Shown here in pieces: positions 1-8,088 of a DNA stretch of 18,906 nt. The DNA is from Ignavibacteria bacterium (lineage in GTDB: Bacteria > Bacteroidota > Ignavibacteria > Ignavibacteriales > Melioribacteraceae), in the NCBI GenBank assembly GCA_027347805.1, contig DAIEQP010000396.1, forward strand, positions 1-18,906, read 5' to 3'. Each line of letters starts with the position of its first letter. Position 1 is the first letter of the stretch. Made by a program: the position numbers and the translations under genes. The notes under the pieces were generated by a model. It searched no databases. It was not told the origin of the DNA and was given only the letters and a program-made list of their open reading frames with translations.

Positions 1-1409
1 TAAAATGTACTTGAGTTGATTACATGAGTGAACTTTAAACTCACACCAGATAAATATTTTTCTGTAGGTGCCCAATAATCTGTTGCATATAATCTTGAAT
101 CAAGATAGCTGGCACCGGATCTGTTATCGAGTTCACCTGCAATAGAACCAGCTGATCTAAATATTCCAGTATATCCGCTGCGTGAACTTGTTGTTCCCCA
201 CTGCCTTCCGGAAAGTCCTTCGATGACGATCTTCATTCCGTTTTTAAGATTGGAAGTAAGTTTGAGCTGATAGTTATAATCTCTATAACCATCTGTTGAA
301 AGTGGAGTAAGATACATTTCCTGAGTCTTTCTAGCAGAAAGTAAAAATGTTAAATCTCCCAATGCTTCGCTTACAACCGGAACAGGCCCGCTGAAACTTA
401 AATCAACATCATAATCCGGATCAACGATATCGAGTTGTCTTCTGTGCTGCCATAAAAATAATCTCTGAGCTGCTTCTGGAGATAAATCATTTGAAGGATC
501 ACTATCGGCAAGTAATTGTTCTGAAACTTTATTCCAACCTCTGAATGGTTGATACTGCCTTTTAGTATAATCGTTCCAGGCTCCATTGTCAGTCCCGCCC
601 CAAGCAACTGCATCATCAACATATGGTCTGATCCAATATGAATTAGGTGAATTAATTGGATCACCAAAATGTTTTCTTGCAGCACCTTTATATCTTCCTA
701 AAAAAGAGACCTGGTACTTTTGCTTATCACCATCTTTAGTAACAACGTTAACCAAACCTGAACGAACGTTTCCAAATTCGGCACTAAAACCACCAGTCTG
801 AACCTGAATTTCTTTTACAGAAGTAAAGCTGATTCCTGTATAAGGTGTGTTGTCACGTTCATCACGCAGCATTAAACCATTAACAACAAAGGCTGTCTGA
901 TCAACACCACCGCCTCTGATTACCGGGCCAGTGGATGTTGATTGAATGCCTGCCTGAAGATTGATAACGCTTTGAACACTTGCGACTGGCAGGTTTTCCA
1001 TATCTTCAACATTTAAATTAACGCGACTTGCAGCCACATCTTTTTGCACTACCGGCTGTTTTGCGACTACTACAACTTCGCCAGCTAATACAGCTTGTTC
1101 GGTAAGGGATGCATCAAGATTAGTTGTCTGATCGATATTAACTCTCACACCTGTAAACAGAGCCGGCGCATAACCAATTGAAGTTACCTTCACGTTATAT
1201 GTACCGGGAGAGACATTTAGTATTACATAATATCCCTCGATATCTGTCATGGCTCCAACTTTGGTTCCTTCAATTGTAACACTTACACCAACAAGAGGTT
1301 CTCTTGTTTTTGAATCAGTAATTGTTCCGGAAATTTTTCCGGTTGTACCGGCGAGAAGTTGAATTGAAAGAAAAGTTGTCAGAATTGTGAGAAGTACTAA
1401 TTTTCTCAT
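1..1409 (-). CDS. TonB-dependent outer-membrane receptor, N-terminal part (partial, runs off left edge)
   Basis: This is the first 469 residues of an outer-membrane receptor for energy-dependent uptake; the rest lies beyond base 1. The frame is open from the ATG at 1409-1407 to the window edge. A signal peptide is visible (residues 1-20, MRKLVLLTIL then a cut after LLA). A carboxypeptidase-regulatory-like beta-sandwich follows (about 25-105, GKISGTITD, REPLVGVSV, GYAPAL), then a TonB plug domain (about 120-225, with VIRGGG, AFVVNG, GFSAEFGNVRSG and NVVTKDGD). The start of the beta-barrel runs from about 230. The ATG is preceded by a good AGGAGA ribosome site at 1423-1418. No SusD-like partner is seen in the window, and the substrate cannot be told from sequence. 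It sits 110 bases downstream of the T9SS GHL10 gene on the same strand, so it may share its transcript. The family call is firm; the ligand is unknown. Confidence 0.9.
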   Translation of the reverse strand, partial: MRKLVLLTILTTFLSIQLLAGTTGKISGTITDSKTREPLVGVSVTIEGTKVGAMTDIEGYYVILNVSPGTYNVKVTSIGYAPALFTGVRVNIDQTTNLDASLTEQAVLAGEVVVVAKQPVVQKDVAASRVNLNVEDMENLPVASVQSVINLQAGIQSTSTGPVIRGGGVDQTAFVVNGLMLRDERDNTPYTGISFTSVKEIQVQTGGFSAEFGNVRSGLVNVVTKDGDKQKYQVSFLGRYKGAARKHFGDPINSPNSYWIRPYVDDAVAWGGTDNGAWNDYTKRQYQPFRGWNKVSEQLLADSDPSNDLSPEAAQRLFLWQHRRQLDIVDPDYDVDLSFSGPVPVVSEALGDLTFLLSARKTQEMYLTPLSTDGYRDYNYQLKLTSNLKNGMKIVIEGLSGRQWGTTSSRSGYTGIFRSAGSIAGELDNRSGASYLDSRLYATDYWAPTEKYLSGVSLKFTHVINSSTF

Positions 1410-1519
1410 ATTCGAAATCTCCTAAATTTCAGAGTAGTGAATCATAAAGAATTAACTAATACAAAACAGAAATAATAACTTCAGTAAAACAATAATCTCT
1501 AATACGAAAAAGATTTATA

Positions 1520-3889
1520 TCATTTAACAAACGTCATTTTTTTACTAAGTATAGAAGGACCAGATTGTAAAACATATATATAAATTCCGCTTGGTAAATT
1601 CGAGGCATTAAACTCAAACGAATAGTTTCCCGCTGTTATATCTTTATTTATAAGCTCGCCAACCTGCTGCCCTAACAAATTGTACACTCTTAATACAGTA
1701 TGGCCATTATTAGGAATTGCAAAAGAAATTCTCGTTGATGGGTTGAACGGGTTTGGATAGTTCTGTTCTAATTTATAAGCCGACGGCACATTAGTGTTTT
1801 CCTCTATTCCCGTTGTGGTTAGAGTTTTGAACTTGAACACTTCTGCCAAAGCGCTGCTACCAAAATTATTTATAGACATTACCGACCAAGTATAAATAAT
1901 ATTCTCTTTCAATTTTTTGACGGTTAATGTAGTATCAGTAAGCGTTGTATCAACAATAGTAATTTCCGGAAGAATGCTCAACCCCTCCGCAACTTTTATT
2001 CTATATTTTGCCGAGGCGACGGATTTCTTCCAGATGAGCTTTGGAGTTAGACTTACATTCAAGGATTTATCAGCCGGCAACACCAATTGAGGTGGATTAG
2101 GAAATCCGGTGGTGAATTTTCTAATATCAGAATAAATACTTTCACCAGCAAGATTGGAAGCAGATATTCTCCAATAATATGTTGTTAAGCCATTAAGTCC
2201 GGTAATAATTTTAACAGTATCAACTAAACCACTCTGGTTAAAAACAATATTCGAGAAATTAATATCTGTTGCCACTTGTAATTTGTTGGAATTAGAATGA
2301 AGTGTATTCTCCCACACGAATTTAACTGTGTCTCTTTGATTAACAGCTAAATCAGCGGGTGAAATCTGTAACGGTTTTGCCGGCACGTTTATTCTTACAG
2401 CCAGGGTTGAGGAAAGTTCACTTTCATTATAATTCTTATCGAGTGAAGTGACTCCAAAATACATTGTTCCTGAAATATTTTCCGAAGGTTTTAATACCGA
2501 ATAATTTGTTCCAACTATATTATAGATATTGTTTGAGTTTTCCAGATCGGAAGATTGTACTGTTGATGAGCTAAATTTATAAACAACATACATTGAAGCA
2601 AAATCACCATCGCTTGCTTTTGAAGGCGAACTCCAGATCAAACCTTCACCTCGTGCATTGGCAAGTTTATCCCATTTTAAATTCGAGGGGGCATTCGGTT
2701 TAATCTGATCTTTCCAATTCATTCCAGGTACAAGTGCAGGCGTATTAAAATATTTATTTTTGAGTGAGTCTCTAAAATTAAGTGTGTTGCTTGGAATATG
2801 TTTTGCACTAAACAAAACTATTCCATCAGTTTTACTATAATTTCTGTTAGCTTTTAATTGGTTTGGAAGTTCCGATGTAGAATAAGAAGTGCCGGTAAAG
2901 ATATTCCCAGTATAGAAATGCAATCCGTACTTCTTTGTTGAATCCGCCCACCAAGGCATTAATTTATTGTAATCCTGGCTGCCTCCAATTCTCCAGTATA
3001 ACTGCGGAATCAGATAATCGATTGATTTTTGTTTCAACCAGGCAATTGGATCTGCATAAATCGCACTATATGCATCCATTCCTGTAATTCCTGAAGGCAC
3101 TCCATTTTTCCAAATTCCGAATGGGCTAATTCCAAATTTTACACGAGGATTTATTTTATCAATTGAATCTTTAATAGCCTTCATCTGAATATTTACATTA
3201 TCACGTCTCCAATTATTAACATCGGTCATTCCCCTGTTATAACTAGCAAATGTTGCTGCATCTTGTGATGTTATTTGATCCGGCGGGTACGGATAAAAAT
3301 AATCATCAAAATGAATTCCATCAACATCATATCTTCTAACTATATCAACAACAACACTTAGGTTATATTCTCTAACTTTAGGATTACCGGGGTCAAGGAT
3401 ATAAAGATTTCCAAATTTCAGGATCCATTCAGGATGAGTATTTGATACGTGATTCGATGATCGTGTATATGATCCGCCAGAATGTCTCGCTCTATAAGGA
3501 TTTAACCAGGCATGTAATTCAAGACCTCTTTTATGAGACTCTTCAATAGCAAATTTCAAGGGATCAAAATCACCTGCTGGTGCAACACCCTGTGCACCTG
3601 TCAGCCAATAAGACCAGGGTTCAATATTTGATTTATATAACGCGTCACATTCAGGTCTCACCTGAAAAAAAACTGCATTAAGATTGGCTTCTTTAATAGC
3701 ATCTAAAAGTTCTGTCAATTGTTTTTTTTGTGTTTCAACCGAAGCTGTTGGAGAGGCCGGCCAGTCGATATTAGTAACAGTCGCTATCCAGGCAGCCCTG
3801 AATTCTCTTTTGGGATTTGCATTTTGAGCAGATAAGATTGAAATAAATGAGAATACTAAAATAGAAACCAGTAGAATTCTTTTTGTCAT
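1520..3889 (-). CDS. Secreted GHL10-family (DUF187/YngK-like) glycoside hydrolase with FN3 repeats and T9SS sorting domain
   Basis: The product has 789 residues. It opens with a signal peptide (1-21, cut after LSA). Next is a GHL10 TIM-barrel (about 28-385) with the family blocks REFRAAWIATV, ARPxCDALYKS-type FFQVRPECDALYKS, HAWLNPYRAR, GIHFDDYFYPYP (191-202, likely catalytic acid pair D195/D196), ISPFGIW and PQLYWRIG. Three fibronectin-III-like modules follow (about 395-500, 505-595, 598-690). The last part is a type IX secretion sorting domain (about 700-789) with NYPNPFNPSTR and the terminal KKMTFVK. It should be exported through T9SS and released or surface-anchored. GHL10 proteins include E. 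coli DigH, which cleaves peptide-free peptidoglycan glycans; that substrate is inferred here. The ATG at 3889 is preferred over the TTG one codon upstream because AGGA (3898-3895) sits five bases before it. It is a paralogue of the lipoprotein at 8089-9627. Confidence 0.92.
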   Translation of the reverse strand: MTKRILLVSILVFSFISILSAQNANPKREFRAAWIATVTNIDWPASPTASVETQKKQLTELLDAIKEANLNAVFFQVRPECDALYKSNIEPWSYWLTGAQGVAPAGDFDPLKFAIEESHKRGLELHAWLNPYRARHSGGSYTRSSNHVSNTHPEWILKFGNLYILDPGNPKVREYNLSVVVDIVRRYDVDGIHFDDYFYPYPPDQITSQDAATFASYNRGMTDVNNWRRDNVNIQMKAIKDSIDKINPRVKFGISPFGIWKNGVPSGITGMDAYSAIYADPIAWLKQKSIDYLIPQLYWRIGGSQDYNKLMPWWADSTKKYGLHFYTGNIFTGTSYSTSELPNQLKANRNYSKTDGIVLFSAKHIPSNTLNFRDSLKNKYFNTPALVPGMNWKDQIKPNAPSNLKWDKLANARGEGLIWSSPSKASDGDFASMYVVYKFSSSTVQSSDLENSNNIYNIVGTNYSVLKPSENISGTMYFGVTSLDKNYNESELSSTLAVRINVPAKPLQISPADLAVNQRDTVKFVWENTLHSNSNKLQVATDINFSNIVFNQSGLVDTVKIITGLNGLTTYYWRISASNLAGESIYSDIRKFTTGFPNPPQLVLPADKSLNVSLTPKLIWKKSVASAKYRIKVAEGLSILPEITIVDTTLTDTTLTVKKLKENIIYTWSVMSINNFGSSALAEVFKFKTLTTTGIEENTNVPSAYKLEQNYPNPFNPSTRISFAIPNNGHTVLRVYNLLGQQVGELINKDITAGNYSFEFNASNLPSGIYIYVLQSGPSILSKKMTFVK

Positions 3890-3959
3890 CAATATCCTGG
3901 GTTAAGATAGAATTTGTATTGAAATACGTTGTCAATTTGTGAACATTAAAAACATTTTC

Positions 3960-3979
3960 AACTACACCAATGTGTAGTT
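3960..3979 (-). terminator. Probable intrinsic terminator after the sensor/regulator pair
   Basis: A perfect 8-bp inverted repeat (AACTACAC, loop CAAT, GTGTAGTT) lies about 74 bases past the stop of the response regulator. Read on the minus strand it is followed by a T-rich stretch (GAAAATGTTTTTAAT). That fits a rho-independent terminator for the kinase-regulator operon. The stem is only half GC, and the element also lies about 70 bases upstream of the next gene (start 3889), so it could instead be a dyad operator for that gene. Confidence 0.4.
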
Positions 3980-4052
3980 TTATTTTACAGACAAGGTTGT
4001 CTTATCGTAATGATGTTTACAAAAAACTTCGTGTATCACGATTTACTGAAAA

Positions 4053-4700
4053 TCACCATTTTGAAAGAATTCGAAGCTTTTGCCCTTTATTTACAGCTTC
4101 AGCACGACTGTGAACATGGAGTTTTTCATAAATACTTCTAATATGATATTTAACTCCATCAACAGATAAAAACATTTCGTCCGCAATTTTTTTATATGAT
4201 TTCCCTTCGGATAAAAGATTTAAAATAGCTGTTTCTTTTTCTGAAAGATTGTCTTCGGCAAGTTTTGGTTTGAACTTGTGAAATGATTTTAATACTCTTC
4301 TAGCAATCTGAGGAGTCATAGGCGAACCACCCCGAAGAGCAATATTAATAGAATCAATTAATTCTTCAGGGGTTACAGATTTGTGCAGATATCCTATAGC
4401 ACCGGCCTGAAGTGATCCGAAGATACTTTTATCATCATCCTGAATCGAAATCATAATTATTAGAGCTTTATTATTCAGACTGCTTATTGCTTCAGCACCT
4501 TCTATTCCGGAAATTCCCGGAAGATTTATATCGAGAAGAATTAAATTACTTTTTTTCAACGCTTCGCTTTCAAATGCTTCTTCACAGGAACCGAAAGAAC
4601 CGAGTACAACAAAATTTTCTTCGGAATTTAATGTTGTTTCCCAAGCAGTCCGCGCAAAGCTGTTATCTTCAATAATTGTTATCTGTACCATTGTTTTCAT
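4053..4700 (-). CDS. NarL/FixJ-family two-component response regulator
   Basis: This is a 215-residue DNA-binding response regulator, the usual length for the family. The receiver domain (about 5-120) shows the acidic pair E11/D12, the phosphoacceptor D57 in LILLDINLPGISG, a serine at 85 in the Thr/Ser switch position, and the conserved K107 in YLHKS. The C-terminal LuxR-type helix-turn-helix (about 150-212) has LSEKETAILNLLSEGKSYKKIA and VKYHIRSIYEKLHVHSRAEAV. It follows the histidine kinase gene by 55 bases on the same strand and is its obvious phosphotransfer partner, since HisKA_3 kinases pair with NarL-type regulators. The start at 4700 is taken; a second ATG three codons in (4691) would lose only MKT. 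The target promoters are unknown. The divergent 7927-8088 region and the promoter upstream of 3889 are the first candidates. Confidence 0.95.
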   Translation of the reverse strand: MKTMVQITIIEDNSFARTAWETTLNSEENFVVLGSFGSCEEAFESEALKKSNLILLDINLPGISGIEGAEAISSLNNKALIIMISIQDDDKSIFGSLQAGAIGYLHKSVTPEELIDSINIALRGGSPMTPQIARRVLKSFHKFKPKLAEDNLSEKETAILNLLSEGKSYKKIADEMFLSVDGVKYHIRSIYEKLHVHSRAEAVNKGQKLRILSKW

Positions 4701-4755
4701 TTTTCAGAAAAATCAAAAATCGGATTAATTCAATCACTACCCATAAAGGTGAAAA

Positions 4756-7700
4756 TTAAATCTTCATTTTGAAATACCATTTAGTTCCATTGTTAATTTC
4801 GGTAGTTAATTTGTATTCAGCATTCAACGCTTCAGCTCTTTGTTTTATATTTACCACTCCATTGCTATAAAGTTTTTCCGACTCATTGAACCCTTTTCCA
4901 TCATCTTCAATTATCAGTTCTAAAATCTTTCCAGTTAGATTAAGATTTACTTTTACATTTTTACACGAAGAATGCTTAACTATATTTGTGATTGTTTCCT
5001 TGCAAATACACCAGAGATGCTGCCGCTTCTCCATAGAAATTTCCTGGGGCAGGTTTCCAGTCGGTAATTCAATTTTATAATTGATCTCTTTTGAGTCAAA
5101 AAGGTCCGATGCGTATCTATTCAATTTAATAAGAAATTTACTTAACCCATCTTCATTAGGACTTACAGTCCAGATCAAATCTTTTATTTTTTCCTGGGCA
5201 TCAGCTGAACTTTCTGAAATCAGTGTTAGATATTTTTTTGTGTTGGATGATTCGTTTTCTAATAAACTTTTTTCAACTGCTCTAACAAAATATTGAATAC
5301 TTGAAAGAGTGCCGCCGACTTCATCGTGAAGATTTCTGGCTATTCTAGTCCTTGTACGTTCAAATCCAATAAGTCTATTCAAACGAATTTCATAAAAAAC
5401 AAAAATCAAAATCAGGAATAGAAGCAGAACAATAATTCTAAACCACCAGGTAGCCCAAAAAGGAGGAGTAATAATTATTTTAAGAACCTTCTCTGTGTCA
5501 CTCCAAATTCCATCATTATTACTTGCTTTAATTCGTAATGTATACTCTCCCGGATCGAGATTTGTAAATTTCACCGTTCTGTTAGCTGCATCAACAAAAA
5601 CCCATTTGTCCAATACACCATCCAGCTTATAGGCAAATTTGTTCTTGGAAGGTATACTATAATGCAGTGCCGAGAATTCAACTCCAATTATTTTATCTCT
5701 GTAAGAAAGAACTATCTCATTTGTTTCATTGATTGATCTTTTTAATGGTGAATCTTCTCCAACAGGAACTTCCTGTTCCATTATTGTTAACTTCGTAAGA
5801 GCTACCCGTGGTTTGTATGGATTGCTTTTTATATCTGCCGGATTAAGTGAAATCAACCCATTTGAAAATCCAAAAAACATTTTTCCATCATTGTTTTTAT
5901 AGAAAATATTACCATTAAACTCCACGTTTGGTATACCATCTTTGGAGTTAAAACTATTAAATGTTTTTGAAACAGGATCAAATTTTATAATGCCGTCATT
6001 TGTTCTAATCCAGAGGTTTCCTTCTTTATCTTCCTGAATGCTATAAACAGTAATATCCCCCAACCCGGAGGTCTTGTTAAATCTTTCAAAATTGTCATTA
6101 GATCTATTGTACTTATTCAATCCCAGATAAGTGCCAATCCAAAGATCGCCTTTCTTTGATTCATAGATATCATAAATTCTATCATTGGATAAACTTGCGC
6201 TGTCATTCGGCAAAGAGCGGTAATGTTTAAATGTTTGGTCTTTTTCATTAAAAACATCCAATCCACCGAAAGTTGAGATCCAAATTATTCCATGTGAATC
6301 TTCCAAAACAGAGTTTACTCTTGAATCTCCAAGCGTCTTTAGATCGGGTTCAATATGGTTAAACTTTGTTATCTGTTTTTTCCCGTTATCGTATAATGTT
6401 AGGCCCCCGGCCATCGTTCCAGCCCAGAATCTATCTTTGCTGTCTACATAAAACCATTTTACAAAATTGTTGCCGCGTGTCGGTGTTCCATCATCAGAAT
6501 ATTGAATATTATGAAATTCCTTTCGTGCAGCATCATAAAAATGAAGACCATTATAACTGCCTACCCACAAATTATTTTTTTCATCGAGATATAAATTAGA
6601 TGCATTCCAGGATAGATTATTTTTGTAGAGATTGTTTCTGGCAAAGAAGCGGATCATTCGCTGATCACTTTTAACTATCGACGATTTATCGGGTCCCGCC
6701 CAAAGAATTTTTTTAGTAATATATTTTGCCGGCAACGATGTAAGATTATCAAGCAAAGATTTATAATTTTCGCTGAAGTAAATGATCTCGAAATTTTTTC
6801 TCATCGTATCGTATTTATTGATACCGGAAATTGAACCAAGCCACACAACACCAGATCTGTCTTTATAAATAGATCTTATTTTATTATCATCTATTGTATT
6901 ATTTTGATTAGGATAAGAATATAGAGCTGTTTTTGAAAAGCTTTTTTTGTCAAACCTGAATAAACCATTATAAGTACCAACCCAAACAGAGGTTTCATCC
7001 TCGAAAAGTTTTCGAACATTTAAATTTTCAGGCCTTATGGGAAATGCGGGATCATTTTTTATGTTATGAAATTTTCTCTCTTTTCTATCAAACAAATTTA
7101 TCCCGTTCCCAAAAGTTGCTACCCAGAAACGGCCGGAATCATCTTCAAGAAACTCCATTACCTGATTATGACCGATACTGTATTTATTCGCAGGATCATT
7201 CTGAAAATGTATAAACCTGTTTTCACCTTCGAGCAGTAAATTCATTCCTCCATCAAACGTACCAATCCAAAAATTCTTTTCTCTATCTTCGTAAAGAGCA
7301 CTAACCATATTACTGCTAATCGAATTAGGATTTTGAATATCGTGTGTAAAATGATAAAATATTTCCTTTGCCGGATCAAATAGATTTAGCCCGCCGCCCA
7401 AAGTTGAAACCCAAATTCTTTTCTTTGAGTCACGATAAACTTTAAAAACATTATTACTACTAATTGATAGCGGATTTTTTACATCGTTTGTAAAACGCTT
7501 AAACTTTCCGGTTTTGCTGTCAAACTTATTTAATCCTCCGCCTAAGGTTCCCACCCAAATTATTCCGTTTTTATCTTCAAGCAGACTGAAAACGTGATTA
7601 TAACTCAGACTTGCCGGATCGTTTGCATGGTACTTGTAATATACAAACGAATAGCCATCATATCTGCATAATCCATTTTCAGTAGCGAGCCAAATGAATC

Positions 7701-7926
7701 CGACACTATCCTGCATAATATCGTTTACATTTCCGGGTACAAGTCCCTCTTCTTTTCCTATTCGTTCAAATACTATTTTAGCGTTTTGTGCCCAAATAAA
7801 ATTTACATTTATCGTGATAAAGAATAATAAGAGAAGTTTATTCAGCCAGAAATATTTTGTGGGTATAGTTTTCAAATTACTGTTCAATGTGAAGAAAAAT
7901 AGAGAATAAAAGCAATCTAGAATCAT
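4756..7926 (-). CDS. Beta-propeller (Reg_prop/Y_Y_Y) sensor histidine kinase, HisKA_3 type
   Basis: This is a 1056-residue membrane sensor kinase. The N-terminus carries a hydrophobic export segment (about 29-46, ending WAQ). About thirteen propeller repeats of the form D-x-x-G-x-I/L-W-x-G-T-x-x-G-L-x-x-F/Y-D follow (about 60-720), for example GIIWVGTLGGGLNKFD and GDLWIGTYLGLNKYN; these form the periplasmic sensor, probably two propellers. Next come a Y_Y_Y domain (about 745-820), one transmembrane helix (about 827-848), a HisKA_3 dimerisation helix with phosphoacceptor H867 in NLHDEVGG, and a HATPase_c domain with N981 (TNIVKHS) and the G1 box DDGKGF (1008-1013). It is not a hybrid, unlike the Bacteroides HTCS regulators of glycan loci, because the regulator is a separate gene 55 bases downstream. 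The ligand is unknown; such sensors usually bind oligosaccharides. Head-to-head placement with the peptidoglycan gene block suggests a cell-wall fragment. No strong ribosome site precedes the ATG. Confidence 0.94.
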   Translation of the reverse strand: MILDCFYSLFFFTLNSNLKTIPTKYFWLNKLLLLFFITINVNFIWAQNAKIVFERIGKEEGLVPGNVNDIMQDSVGFIWLATENGLCRYDGYSFVYYKYHANDPASLSYNHVFSLLEDKNGIIWVGTLGGGLNKFDSKTGKFKRFTNDVKNPLSISSNNVFKVYRDSKKRIWVSTLGGGLNLFDPAKEIFYHFTHDIQNPNSISSNMVSALYEDREKNFWIGTFDGGMNLLLEGENRFIHFQNDPANKYSIGHNQVMEFLEDDSGRFWVATFGNGINLFDRKERKFHNIKNDPAFPIRPENLNVRKLFEDETSVWVGTYNGLFRFDKKSFSKTALYSYPNQNNTIDDNKIRSIYKDRSGVVWLGSISGINKYDTMRKNFEIIYFSENYKSLLDNLTSLPAKYITKKILWAGPDKSSIVKSDQRMIRFFARNNLYKNNLSWNASNLYLDEKNNLWVGSYNGLHFYDAARKEFHNIQYSDDGTPTRGNNFVKWFYVDSKDRFWAGTMAGGLTLYDNGKKQITKFNHIEPDLKTLGDSRVNSVLEDSHGIIWISTFGGLDVFNEKDQTFKHYRSLPNDSASLSNDRIYDIYESKKGDLWIGTYLGLNKYNRSNDNFERFNKTSGLGDITVYSIQEDKEGNLWIRTNDGIIKFDPVSKTFNSFNSKDGIPNVEFNGNIFYKNNDGKMFFGFSNGLISLNPADIKSNPYKPRVALTKLTIMEQEVPVGEDSPLKRSINETNEIVLSYRDKIIGVEFSALHYSIPSKNKFAYKLDGVLDKWVFVDAANRTVKFTNLDPGEYTLRIKASNNDGIWSDTEKVLKIIITPPFWATWWFRIIVLLLFLILIFVFYEIRLNRLIGFERTRTRIARNLHDEVGGTLSSIQYFVRAVEKSLLENESSNTKKYLTLISESSADAQEKIKDLIWTVSPNEDGLSKFLIKLNRYASDLFDSKEINYKIELPTGNLPQEISMEKRQHLWCICKETITNIVKHSSCKNVKVNLNLTGKILELIIEDDGKGFNESEKLYSNGVVNIKQRAEALNAEYKLTTEINNGTKWYFKMKI

Positions 7927-8088
7927 CTTTCATAGTGATGATGTAAAATACTCATCTTTTTTTTGAGAGCAAAAGACCATTCTAAAATAAAACCACCCGA
8001 TTATGTAGTTGGAATTATTTGTCCTTAATTATCTTCAATTAGTCAAGAATCTACTTTGGGAACATTCAAAAATTTTAGAGAGAATAAT
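7927..8088. promoter_or_regulatory. Divergent intergenic region between sensor kinase and peptidoglycan block
   Basis: These 162 bases separate two gene blocks transcribed away from each other, so at least two promoters must lie here or nearby. It is AT-rich, with a run of eight T at about 7955-7962. I find no convincing -35/-10 pair and no perfect Bacteroidota-type TAnnTTTG box; TACTTTG at 8052-8058 is one base short. It is the most likely site for control by the adjacent response regulator, but no repeated operator is obvious by eye. Confidence 0.5.
8077..8084 (+). promoter_or_regulatory. Ribosome binding site supporting the TTG start at 8089
   Basis: The purine-rich AGAGAGAA lies about six bases upstream of TTG 8089-8091. 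The alternative TTG at 8056 has no such element. No ATG or GTG exists between the in-frame stop at 8026 and the lipobox, so a TTG start is required. Confidence 0.45.

Noticed and set aside
398..685. Small open frames inside the receptor gene on both strands (for example 398-685 and 586-801)
   Set aside because: They overlap the receptor coding frame, which has clear signal peptide, plug motifs and ribosome site. The small frames have no recognisable domains or ribosome sites.
1410..1519. Possible promoter (TATGAT) upstream of the receptor gene
   Set aside because: No acceptable -35 element is present at 16-18 bases. The gap may simply be part of a longer transcript from the GHL10 gene.
3907..3935. 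TTGACA on the minus strand (3935-3930) upstream of the T9SS GHL10 gene
   Set aside because: The hexamer is perfect, but the -10 at 17 bases (TTCTAT) matches only three of six positions, and Bacteroidota-type sigma factors do not use this box.
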